A stretch of DNA of 64,000 bases, taken from NCBI RefSeq assembly GCF_008642355.1, contig NZ_CP029193.1, positions 3,496,001 through 3,560,000 of the forward strand, written 5' to 3'. The notes beneath the pieces are model-generated. The model saw nothing but the letters and a program-made list of their open reading frames with translations, made no database searches and was not told the origin of the DNA. The position numbers were made by a program, and so were the translations under genes. Positions 41,598-49,962 of the stretch are shown here, one piece after another. This DNA is from Streptomyces venezuelae (GTDB lineage Bacteria > Actinomycetota > Actinomycetes > Streptomycetales > Streptomycetaceae). How positions within the stretch are numbered: the first letter of the stretch is position 1; every line of letters starts with the position of its first letter.

Positions 41598-43157
41598 ATG
41601 AACAGTCTCGACTGGGCGGTGCTCATCGGCTACTTCGGCGTGATGGTCGCGATCGGCGTGTGGTCCCACAAGCGGGTCGACAACGTCAGCGACTTCTTCA
41701 CGGCCGGCGGAAAGATGCCGTGGTGGCTCTCCGGCATCTCGCACCACATGTCGGGCTACAGCGCGGTGATGTTCACCGGGTACGCGGGCATCGCCTACAC
41801 GTACGGCGTGACGTCCTTCGTCACCTGGTCCTTCCCCATCGCCCTCGGCATCGCCATCGGCGCGCGGCTCTTCGCCCCCCGCATCAACAGGCTGCGCTCG
41901 CGCCTGCACGTGGCCTCACCCCTGGAGTACCTGAAGAACCGCTACAACCTGCCGACCCAGCAGGCGCTCGCCTGGTCCGGCATGCTCCTGAAGATCGTGG
42001 ACGTGGGTGCCAAGTGGGCGGCGATCGCCACGCTGCTCGCCGTCTTCACGGGTGTCTCCCTCAACCAGGGCATCCTCGTCACCGGCGTCATCACGGCGAT
42101 CTACTGCACGATCGGCGGCCTCTGGGCCGACGCGCTGACCGAGCTGGGGCAGTTCGTCATCCAACTCCTCGCGGGCATCGCCATGTTCGTCGCGGTCGTC
42201 GTCGAGCTCGGGCCGCACGGCGGGTTCTTCGGCGTCTGGGACGAGCCCGAGCTCGCGGGCCACGGCAAGCCGCTGGTCGGCCCCTACGGCACGGTCTTCC
42301 TGCTCGCGTTCCTGTTCATCAAGCTCTTCGAGTACAACGGCGGCATGCTCAACCAGGCGCAGCGCTACATGGCGACCGCCGACGCGAAGGAGGCGGCGCG
42401 GTCCGCGAAGCTCTCCGCGGTCCTGTGGCTGGTCTGGCCCGTCGTCCTCTTCTTTCCCATGTGGATGTCGCCGCTCCTCGTCGACGCGAAGAAGCCGGAC
42501 GGCTCGGACGCGTACGCCCTGATGACCGAACAGCTTCTCCCGCACGGACTGTTGGGCCTGGTCATCGTCGGCTTCTTCTCGCACACCATGGCCATGTGCT
42601 CCTCCGACGCCAACGCGATCGCGGCGGTCTTCACGCGGGACGTGGCGCCCGCGTTCTCCGCGCGGGCGCGGGCCTGGACCGAGCGCAAGGGCCTCATCGC
42701 GGCCCGCCTCACCACGGTGGTCTTCCTCGGTCTGTCCATGGCGGTGGCGACGCAGGTCGACTCCCCCACGTTCAAGGACATCATCACGGTCGTCATCAAG
42801 TGGGTCGCCGGACTGATGGGGCCGATCGCGATCCCGATGATGCTGGGGCTGCTGCGCGCGTTCCGGAAGTCCGGGCCGACGGCGGCGCTGACGAGCTGGG
42901 CGGCCGGGCTCTTCGCCTTCTACCTGGTCAACTACCCGATCGACGACGCGATCTCGGGCGGGGTCGCCCTCCAGTACCAGGTGTCGATCCCGCTGGCGGT
43001 CTCGCTCGTCCTCTACGTCGTCGTCGGCTACGTGAAGCCGGAGGACACGCCGGAGAGGGATGCGCTCATCGAGCGCATCAACACGGACGACGACGGCTCC
43101 GAGGGAGCCGTCGCGCCCGCTCCTTCGCCGCGGCGGGGGGACGCGGTGGCCCCGTAG
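41598..43157 (+). CDS. Sodium:solute symporter (SSS family)
   Basis: 519 aa with about 13 TM segments. Typical SSS features: DFFTAGGKMPWWLSGISHHMSGYSAVMFTGYAG near the start, then IYCTIGGLWADALTELGQFVIQLLAG (the SSS signature region) and SHTMAMCSSDANAIAAVF. The C-terminus is short and charged. It should import an organic solute with Na+; the substrate (sugar, acid or other) cannot be told. GGAGG precedes the ATG. The 244 bp upstream hold a promoter region but no gene. Confidence 0.9.
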   Translation: MNSLDWAVLIGYFGVMVAIGVWSHKRVDNVSDFFTAGGKMPWWLSGISHHMSGYSAVMFTGYAGIAYTYGVTSFVTWSFPIALGIAIGARLFAPRINRLRSRLHVASPLEYLKNRYNLPTQQALAWSGMLLKIVDVGAKWAAIATLLAVFTGVSLNQGILVTGVITAIYCTIGGLWADALTELGQFVIQLLAGIAMFVAVVVELGPHGGFFGVWDEPELAGHGKPLVGPYGTVFLLAFLFIKLFEYNGGMLNQAQRYMATADAKEAARSAKLSAVLWLVWPVVLFFPMWMSPLLVDAKKPDGSDAYALMTEQLLPHGLLGLVIVGFFSHTMAMCSSDANAIAAVFTRDVAPAFSARARAWTERKGLIAARLTTVVFLGLSMAVATQVDSPTFKDIITVVIKWVAGLMGPIAIPMMLGLLRAFRKSGPTAALTSWAAGLFAFYLVNYPIDDAISGGVALQYQVSIPLAVSLVLYVVVGYVKPEDTPERDALIERINTDDDGSEGAVAPAPSPRRGDAVAP

Positions 43158-43186
43158 GGGACGGGCGCTCCGCGCCCCTTACGGGG
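43150..43186. terminator. Bidirectional terminator overlapping two gene ends
   Basis: CCCCGTA at 43150 pairs with TTACGGGG at 43179-43186, around an inner GC stem. It covers the stop of the symporter gene and the stop of the convergent MFS gene. Confidence 0.7.
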
Positions 43187-44666
43187 CCCCCACCCGCTCC
43201 GGCGCCGGCGCGGGGGCCGGGAGACTCGGCGTGCGCGGGGCGTGGTGGGGCCTGAGGCCGAGGAAGGCCACCGCTACGACGAGGACGAATGCGCCGCCCG
43301 CGATGGCGAAGCTCAGGGTGAACTGGCTCTCCCGGGGGAGGGCGGGCATGCCCGCGGGAAGCGCGATCGTCTTCGACGCGAGCAGCGACGTGATCATCGC
43401 GCTGGCGACCGCGCTGCCCACCGAGCGCGAGATCGAGTTGATGCCGTTGGCGATGCCCGTCTGGTGGGCGGGGACGCTGGCGACGATGAGCGCCGGCATC
43501 GACGCGTACCCGAAGCTGATGGCGAGGCCGATGACCATGCCCGCGCCGATGACGGACGCGCTCGTGTCGTGCGCCAGGGTCAGCCACGCGAAGCCGACCA
43601 CGCCGAACGCCGCGCCGGCCGCGAGCGTGACGCGCGCGCCGATCCGGCGGACCAGGATGCCGCCGAACTGGGCGGCGAGGAGCGAAACGATCGTGGTGGG
43701 CAGCAGGTAGACGACGGAGGCACCGAGCACCGACGCGCCGAAGCCGTACCCGGCGACGTCCTCGGGCATCTGCACGAGGTACGAGACGCCGATGAACTGG
43801 GCGAACATGGCGAAGCCGAGGAGCAGCCCGGCCAGGTTGGTGAAGAGGACCGGGCGGTGGGCGAACATCTTCATGTCGACCATCGGCTCCTTGACCCTCA
43901 GTTCGGTCAGGACCCACACGCCCGCCATGACGACGGCGCCCGCGAAGGAGCCGAGGGTGCGCCCCGAGGTCCAGCCCCACTCGTGGCCCTGCGAGATCGG
44001 CAGGAGGAGCAGGACGAGGAGCAGCGCGAGCGTGCCGGCGCCGAGCCAGTCGGTGCGGCCGCCGGTCTTGGCGCGCGAGGCGGGGACGGCGAGGACGACA
44101 CCCACGAGGGCGACCACGGCGAGGACGACGGCGAGCCAGAACACCCGGTGGTAGTCGGGGTCGGAGCCCTGCGTCAGCAGACCCGCGCCGACGAGCGCGA
44201 GGCCGCTGCCGAACGCGAGGGTGCCGCTGACCAGCGCCATGGCGCCGTGGAGCTTGGCGGGCCTGATCTCCTCACGCAGCACGGAGAGCGCGAGGGGGAA
44301 GATCGCGGTGGCGGCGCCCTGCATGATCCGGCCGACGATCAGCCAGGTGAGAGAGGTCGTGGTCGCGGCCAGCACGGAGCCCGCGATCATCACGAGCAGG
44401 ACGCCGATGAGCGTGGGCTTCTTGCCGTGCTGGTCGCCGAAGCGGCCGAGGAGCGGGGTGAAGACGGCGGCCGAGAGCAGGGTGGCCGTGGTCACCCAGC
44501 TGACGCCCGCGGTCGTGGCGTCCAGGTCCTTCTGGATGATCGACAGGATCGGCACGACCAGGGTCTGCATCATCGAGACGACCATGGCGGCGAGCCCGAG
44601 CACCAGGACGAGGACGGTCTGTCCGGTGGGTTTCGGCGGGGCCGCGTGCGGCTGTGCGTGGGACAC
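43179..44666 (-). CDS. MFS transporter, DHA2 type
   Basis: 495 aa with about 14 TM segments. Motif A is present as LLGRFGDQHGKKPTLI, motif C-like GTLAFGSGLALVGAG, and VVSMMQTLVVPILSIIQKDL at TM1. Probably a proton-driven exporter of toxic compounds. Divergent from a MarR gene with two palindromes between, the classic exporter/repressor arrangement. The start GTG follows GGAGAAG. Confidence 0.92.
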   Translation of the reverse strand: MSHAQPHAAPPKPTGQTVLVLVLGLAAMVVSMMQTLVVPILSIIQKDLDATTAGVSWVTTATLLSAAVFTPLLGRFGDQHGKKPTLIGVLLVMIAGSVLAATTTSLTWLIVGRIMQGAATAIFPLALSVLREEIRPAKLHGAMALVSGTLAFGSGLALVGAGLLTQGSDPDYHRVFWLAVVLAVVALVGVVLAVPASRAKTGGRTDWLGAGTLALLLVLLLLPISQGHEWGWTSGRTLGSFAGAVVMAGVWVLTELRVKEPMVDMKMFAHRPVLFTNLAGLLLGFAMFAQFIGVSYLVQMPEDVAGYGFGASVLGASVVYLLPTTIVSLLAAQFGGILVRRIGARVTLAAGAAFGVVGFAWLTLAHDTSASVIGAGMVIGLAISFGYASMPALIVASVPAHQTGIANGINSISRSVGSAVASAMITSLLASKTIALPAGMPALPRESQFTLSFAIAGGAFVLVVAVAFLGLRPHHAPRTPSLPAPAPAPERVGAP

Positions 44667-44724
44667 GGTGGATTCTTCTCCAGCTGCTCAACTGTCTGAG
44701 GCCCCGATACTTGAAGACCTCGAT

Positions 44725-44773
44725 ACTTGAGTACTTCAAGTAACTCGTCCGACGGTAAGCCTCAATATTTGAG
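44725..44773. promoter_or_regulatory. Two MarR-type palindromes between exporter and marR genes
   Basis: ACTTGA-GTACT-TCAAGT (44725-44741) and CTCAA-TAT-TTGAG (44761-44773) lie in the AT-rich divergent gap. A further half-site repeat, GATACTTGA, occurs at about 44706 and 44722. TTGA/TCAA half-sites fit MarR-family operators controlling both genes. Confidence 0.75.
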
Positions 44774-44805
44774 ATCGTCAAGTTTTATGGCGTAAGGTGT
44801 CTCAC

Positions 44806-45249
44806 ATGTCTGGATCACCGAGCGGCGACGGCGACAAGGCCCGGCTCATGGAGCTCCTCGCGGTCTCGCTCCGTGCCTACTACGCGGACTTCACCGAGGC
44901 CGCGGCGGCCGAGAACCTCACCGCGAGCCAGGGCAAGACGCTGAGCGTCCTGCGCCAGGGTCCTGCCGCGATGCGGGTCCTCGCCCGGACCCTGTCCTGC
45001 GACGCCTCCAACATCACCGGGATCATCGACCGCCTGGAGAAGCGCGGCCTGGTCCACCGGGAGCCGAGCCCCACCGACCGCCGCGTCAAGAACGTCGTGC
45101 TCACCCCCGAGGGCGAGCGGGCCGTCGACGCGATCCGCGCCAACATGCACGCCACGATGGCCGGCCTGGACGCGCTGGACGACGCCGAGCGCGCCACCCT
45201 CCACGACCTCCTGAGCCGTACGTTCGAGGCGGCGGCGGTCACCGCATAG
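44806..45249 (+). CDS. MarR-family transcriptional regulator
   Basis: 147 aa winged-helix repressor: ENLTASQGKTLSVLRQGPAAMRVLARTLSCDASNITGIIDRLEKRGLVHREPSPTDRR-type core with the wing VKNVVLTPEGERA. The start ATG at 44806 follows AAGG. It probably represses the divergent MFS exporter and itself. A GTG 9 nt upstream is an alternative start. Confidence 0.92.
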   Translation: MSGSPSGDGDKARLMELLAVSLRAYYADFTEAAAAENLTASQGKTLSVLRQGPAAMRVLARTLSCDASNITGIIDRLEKRGLVHREPSPTDRRVKNVVLTPEGERAVDAIRANMHATMAGLDALDDAERATLHDLLSRTFEAAAVTA

Positions 45250-45279
45250 CAGTCGCCACCGCAGAGCAGTCGTCGCCGG

Positions 45280-46398
45280 TCAGGCCCGCGGGTAGCGGGC
45301 CAGCCAGCCCGGCGACGAGAGTGCGGGGCCGTGCAGTGCGGGTCCCTGCGTCATCTCCATGGCGAAGTCGTCCGCGAGCTCCAGGATCGTCGGGCGGCCC
45401 TCCAGCTCCGTCACCCACCCCGGCGGCAGCGCGGTCTCCCCGTGCAGCGCGCCGAGCAGCGCCCCGCACAGCGCGCCGCACGCCGCCGACGCCCCGCCGT
45501 GGTTCACGGCGAGCCGCAGTCCGTGCCGGATGTCCTCGCACACGAGGGCGCAGTACACGGCCCCGGCCAGGACGCCCTCGGCCGTGCCGTCCCCGATGAG
45601 CTCCTCCACACGTGCGGGTGTCGGCATGCCCTGCCGCACGGCGCCCAGCGCGTGCCGGAGCGCGTCCGTGACGGGCGGGTGTCCCGGACGCGTGGCGAGC
45701 AGGGCCAGGCACCGCTGGATCGCGCCGTCCAGGGACTCCCCGCGGGCCAGGCCGTGCACGATGACGGTGTGGGCGCCCGCCGCGAGGTGGGCGGTGGGGT
45801 GGCCGTGCGTCTGGACGGCGCACTCGACGGCGAGCTGCAGGACGAGCTGCGGCTCCCAGCCGACGAGGAGACCGAACGGCGCGGACCTGACGGCGGCCTC
45901 GACGCCGCGCTCCGCCGGGTTCTTGGGGGCGTCGAGGGTGCCCATGACGTCGTCGCCGAGCCCCGTGAGGCAGGCGCGCGGCGGGTTGCGGCGCGAGTAC
46001 AGCCACTCCTCGCGGGCCAGCCAGCCGTCCTCCTTGCGTCGCTCGTCCGGGCCCCAGTCGCTCTGTGTCGCCGCCCAGCGGCGGTAGGCGCGGTGCAGGT
46101 CGGTCGGCGGGTGCCAGGCGCCGGTGTCGCGGCGCACCTGGGCACGTATGAGTCCGTCGACGGTGAAGAGGGTGAGCTGGGTGCCCGCGGTGACGGCGCC
46201 GCGGCGGCCGTGGGCGGGGGCGGGCTCGGTGAGGCCCTCGGCTCCGTGGGCCTCGCGTATCGCGTCGAGTGTGAGCCCGTCGACGGGTGCGCCCAGCGCG
46301 TCGCCGACGGCGGCCCCGAGGAGCGTGCCGCGCACCCGGCTCCGGAAGTCCTGCTGCTCGGCGCGGCCCCAGACGCCGGTGGCTGCTGCGGTACCCAC
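45280..46398 (-). CDS. ADP-ribosylglycohydrolase-fold protein lacking metal motifs
   Basis: 372 aa with the DraG/ARH fold start RGTLLGAAVGDALGAPVDGL and C-terminal LELADDFAMEMTQGPALHGP. In active relatives a TDDTQ-type motif holds the dinuclear metal; here residues 70-74 read TAGTQ. The second site, normally of the GDSDS/GDTDT type, reads GGASAAC (301-307). Both metal-binding Asp pairs are lost, so hydrolysis is unlikely and it may instead bind ADP-ribose-like ligands. The start GTG follows GGAGGGAGG. Same strand as, and 172 bp after, the tandem STAND ATPase genes. Confidence 0.85.
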   Translation of the reverse strand: MGTAAATGVWGRAEQQDFRSRVRGTLLGAAVGDALGAPVDGLTLDAIREAHGAEGLTEPAPAHGRRGAVTAGTQLTLFTVDGLIRAQVRRDTGAWHPPTDLHRAYRRWAATQSDWGPDERRKEDGWLAREEWLYSRRNPPRACLTGLGDDVMGTLDAPKNPAERGVEAAVRSAPFGLLVGWEPQLVLQLAVECAVQTHGHPTAHLAAGAHTVIVHGLARGESLDGAIQRCLALLATRPGHPPVTDALRHALGAVRQGMPTPARVEELIGDGTAEGVLAGAVYCALVCEDIRHGLRLAVNHGGASAACGALCGALLGALHGETALPPGWVTELEGRPTILELADDFAMEMTQGPALHGPALSSPGWLARYPRA

Positions 46399-46570
46399 GC
46401 GGGCCTCCCTCCGTGCAGTGACGTGCCTCGACGTGCTCGTCGCGCCTCGACCGGTTGCGACTTCGCAGCACTGTAATCGACCGGGAACGATCGGTTCAGG
46501 CCCGAAGAGGTATGCGAGGAGTCGCCCCGGAGGTCGCATTTGAACGACGTTCACGGGAGCTTCGCAGGAG

Positions 46571-49500
46571 CTACGGAATCGTAGGTTCCGGTGTGTGGGG
46601 GGCCTCCGTCGCCGCATGGCGGTACCGGAACGCGTCCCTGGCCGCGGTCAGGCGGTCCAGGCGCGGGGCGAGGCGGGCGCGGTCCACGCTCGGGGCCCTC
46701 ATGAGGGCGGTCATGAACACCACCATCTCGGCGAGGTCGTCCCACTCCAGGTCCGCGAGGACCGGGCCGAGGAGCCGGTCGAGGTGGCCGTCGGCAGTGG
46801 CCCAGTCGCCCAGCGCCGCCGCGCCGAGCGCCAGTCCGTAGTCGCTCCAGACCGGGAACTCCTCCGACGCCCGCACCAGTTCGGCGGTCCTGTGCCACAG
46901 TCCGGCGGCGGCGTCCGGCCCCTCGGCGCAGGTCGTCACGAGCGCGAGGAGCAGCGTGCCGAGCTCGTCGTCGTCCTCGATCAACCGCTCCGCGGTGGCG
47001 CGGGCCCGCGCCCACTGCCCGGTCAGGCAGTACACCTCCGCGAGTTCCTCGGTGCCGTCCGGCCCCGTGCCGTCCGCGTCGGGGGCCAGCAGGCGCAGCG
47101 CCTCCTCGCACCGGCCGCCCCACACGTGCAGTTCGGCGTGCTGGCGCCGCGCCCAGTCCGCGTCCCCGCCGTTGTCGGTGTAGGCGGCGAGCTCGGTCAG
47201 GGCCTGCTCCGTCCTGCCGGTGGCCAGGGCGAGCCTGATCCGGCACAACCGGACCCAAATGGAGCCGGGTTCGAGCGCGAGGGCCCGGTCGAGGTCGGCC
47301 CACGCCTCCTCGTACCGGCCGAGCCTTCGACGGGTGATGCCCCTGCGGCAGAGCGCCATCAGGTAGTCGGGGTCCAGTTCGAGCGCGCGGTCGAGGTCGG
47401 CGAGCGCCTCCTCGTACCGGCGCAGACAGAAGAGGGTCTCGGCGCGGTGGTAGTGGATCCAGTCGACGCCGGGCGACAGCTCCATGGCCCGGTCGGCGTC
47501 CGCAAGGGCCCGCTCGTACTCCCCCATGTCGTGCAGGAGCATGGCGCGGCGGCCCCGCACCCACGCGTAGTCCGGGTCGTGATCGAGGACCACGTCCAGG
47601 TCGGCGAGGGCTTCGGGGTACTGGTCGAGGTAGTGCCGTGAGACGCCGCGGCCCGCGTACGCCGCCCAGTTCTCGGGGTCGATCTCGATCGCCCGGTCGT
47701 AGGCGGCGAGGGAGTCCCGCTGCCGGCCCGCCATGCGCAGCACGTCGCTCCGGCTCCACGCCACCCAGCTGAAGTCGGGGGCCAGTTCGGCGGCGCGTCC
47801 GCTGTCGGCGACGGCCTGCTCGTACTCGTCGCGGGAGGCCCGCACCCTCGCCCGGTGCGCGAGCGCCCACGCGGAGTCCGGGGACAGTGCGAGGGCCCGG
47901 TCCAGATCGGCCAGGGCCTCCTCGTTCCTGCCGAGGCCGAACCGGGCGATGCCCCGGCTCGTCAGCGCCTCCGCGTCGGACGGGTCCAGTTCGAGCGCCC
48001 GGTCCAGGTCCTGGACCGCCTCCTCGAAACGCCGCAGGACCCGGCGGACCTCGCCCCGCATCCCGTACGTCCTGGCCTGCCCGGGACCCAGCTCCACCGC
48101 CCGGTCCAGGGCGACGAGGGCGGTCTCCTCCTCGTCCATGTACCAGTACGTGACGCCTCTGCCGTAGTACGCCCGCTCCAGCTCCGCGTCGAGCGCCACG
48201 GCCCGGTCGTACTCCGCCAGCGCCTCCGCGTGCGCGCCGCTCTCCCGCAGCTCACGCCCCCGCACCACCCGCGCGAGCGCGAGCCCCGGCACGTCGAAAC
48301 CGGCCCGGTCGATGAGGAGTTGCAGCGCCGCCGCGCACCCGCCGCCCTCCAGCGCCGACAGCAGGTCGCGGCCCCACGTAGCCGCCTGCGCGGCCTCCGT
48401 GTCCGCGCCCGCGTCGACGAGCAGCTGCGCCCACCGGCGGGCCACCGCCGCGCCCACGTCGCACGCGTCGACGACGTCCCGCAGGACGACGGGGAGCGCG
48501 GTCCGCGGCGTCCCGCACAGCAGGTGGTACGACTCCGCGAGGCGCAGTTCGCGCCACTGTTCGTCCTCCCACAGGTCGTCGTGTTCCCGCCCGGTCTCCA
48601 CCTCCGCGCGCCACTGCGCGTACGCCCCCGCGAGCGCCCCCTGCAGCTCGGCCCAGCCGCGCGGCGAGTGGTGGCGTTGCAGGCGCAGCATCGGGGCCCG
48701 CACCACGTCGTGGTACTGCAGGCGGCCGCCGCGGTCGCTGACGAAGGGCAGGCTCCGCAGCCAGGCGAAGATGCCGGGCACGTCCTCGGCGGCGCACACG
48801 CCGTCGACCGCGGCGGCGACGACGTCCGCGTCGAGGCGCCTGGGCAGTGCGCACGCCAGCGCGGACGCCCGGCGCACCGGGTCCTGCTCCCATTTCAGGA
48901 ACCGTTCCACGGCCGTCCCGCTCGGGTCGCCGACGTCGCCCGGGTCGGCGGGGCGGTTCTCGGCGAGGGTGGAGACCAGGACGGGCAGGCAGCCGGAGAG
49001 GCGCAGGACCTCCTCGACGACCGGTTCGGCGACGACGCCCTTGCCGGCGAGGAGGCTGCGGGACTCCTCCTCGGTGAAGGGAGCGAGGGCGATGTCCGTG
49101 ACGAAGTCCGCGTAGCCGCCCCAGCGGGCGGTGTCGAAGGGCTGCTGTCCCGCCGTGACCACGACGACGTGCGCGGACAGGGCGCCGTGCCGGGTCGTCG
49201 TCATCACCTCGTGCAGCCAGCCGTCGAGGAACGGCCCGGTCCGCTCGTACGTGTCGAAGAAGAGGACGATCCAGGGCACCGCCTTCGCCGCCTGCGCCAG
49301 CTCCTTGAGGAGGACGGGGGTGAGGACGCGTTCCGGGGAGAGGACCAGCTGGACGTCCTCCTGGTTGCGGAAGCGCGCGCTGAGTCCGGCCCGCAGCCGG
49401 TCGGCGCCCTGGGCGAGCTGGGCCGGGTCGACCGCGCCCGCGAGCGCGCCGACGCCCGGCACGAGCCCGAGGCCGACGAGGCTCGCTCGGGCGGCCGTCA

Positions 49501-49942
49501 TGGCGCCCGCGGAGGGCGCGGGCGCCACCGGGGCCTCCCCCGCGGCCTGCGCGGGGACCACCGGCACCGCCTCCGCCTCGTGACGGCGTTCGCGGTGGGT
49601 GGTGAGGAGCTGGTCGAGGTCCTTCAACCGGCGTCCCTGGCGGGCGAATTCGGCACTGACGGCGGCGAGGGCTTCGGGGACGCTGCTGACCCGTTCGTCG
49701 ACGTACGCGGTCAACGCCCCTCGCTCACGCGCCAGTTGTTCGAGTTCGTGCACCAGGGACGTCTTGCCGACGCCCGCGTTGCCGTGGACGTGGAAGAGGA
49801 AGCGGTGGCGCAGGTCCGCGGGCGGCACGTCGAAGTTCTCCCTGAACACCGCGAGTTCACCGCGCCGGCCGATGAACCCGGCCCGCCCCCTGCGCCGGAT
49901 CAGCTCCTGCATCGACGGCTCTTCCGCGTCGGCCGACGCCAT
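46571..49942 (-). CDS. STAND-type ATPase with long TPR array (second of pair)
   Basis: 1123 aa. Short N-terminus ending SMQELIRRRGRAGFIGRRGEL, Walker A GNAGVGKT (54-61), Walker B in WIVLFFDTYER, a winged-helix-like segment (about 330-460), then about a dozen tetratricopeptide repeats (EEALADLDRALELDPDYLMALCRRG and similar) to the C-terminus. No recognisable effector domain. NTP-driven oligomerising switches with such repeats often work in defence or signalling. ATG start with GGGGGGAGAGG upstream. Directly follows a shorter paralogue (20-bp gap), so the two are cotranscribed. Confidence 0.88.
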   Translation of the reverse strand: MASADAEEPSMQELIRRRGRAGFIGRRGELAVFRENFDVPPADLRHRFLFHVHGNAGVGKTSLVHELEQLARERGALTAYVDERVSSVPEALAAVSAEFARQGRRLKDLDQLLTTHRERRHEAEAVPVVPAQAAGEAPVAPAPSAGAMTAARASLVGLGLVPGVGALAGAVDPAQLAQGADRLRAGLSARFRNQEDVQLVLSPERVLTPVLLKELAQAAKAVPWIVLFFDTYERTGPFLDGWLHEVMTTTRHGALSAHVVVVTAGQQPFDTARWGGYADFVTDIALAPFTEEESRSLLAGKGVVAEPVVEEVLRLSGCLPVLVSTLAENRPADPGDVGDPSGTAVERFLKWEQDPVRRASALACALPRRLDADVVAAAVDGVCAAEDVPGIFAWLRSLPFVSDRGGRLQYHDVVRAPMLRLQRHHSPRGWAELQGALAGAYAQWRAEVETGREHDDLWEDEQWRELRLAESYHLLCGTPRTALPVVLRDVVDACDVGAAVARRWAQLLVDAGADTEAAQAATWGRDLLSALEGGGCAAALQLLIDRAGFDVPGLALARVVRGRELRESGAHAEALAEYDRAVALDAELERAYYGRGVTYWYMDEEETALVALDRAVELGPGQARTYGMRGEVRRVLRRFEEAVQDLDRALELDPSDAEALTSRGIARFGLGRNEEALADLDRALALSPDSAWALAHRARVRASRDEYEQAVADSGRAAELAPDFSWVAWSRSDVLRMAGRQRDSLAAYDRAIEIDPENWAAYAGRGVSRHYLDQYPEALADLDVVLDHDPDYAWVRGRRAMLLHDMGEYERALADADRAMELSPGVDWIHYHRAETLFCLRRYEEALADLDRALELDPDYLMALCRRGITRRRLGRYEEAWADLDRALALEPGSIWVRLCRIRLALATGRTEQALTELAAYTDNGGDADWARRQHAELHVWGGRCEEALRLLAPDADGTGPDGTEELAEVYCLTGQWARARATAERLIEDDDELGTLLLALVTTCAEGPDAAAGLWHRTAELVRASEEFPVWSDYGLALGAAALGDWATADGHLDRLLGPVLADLEWDDLAEMVVFMTALMRAPSVDRARLAPRLDRLTAARDAFRYRHAATEAPHTPEPTIP

Positions 49943-49962
49943 GGCCTCTCCCCCCGCTCCGG

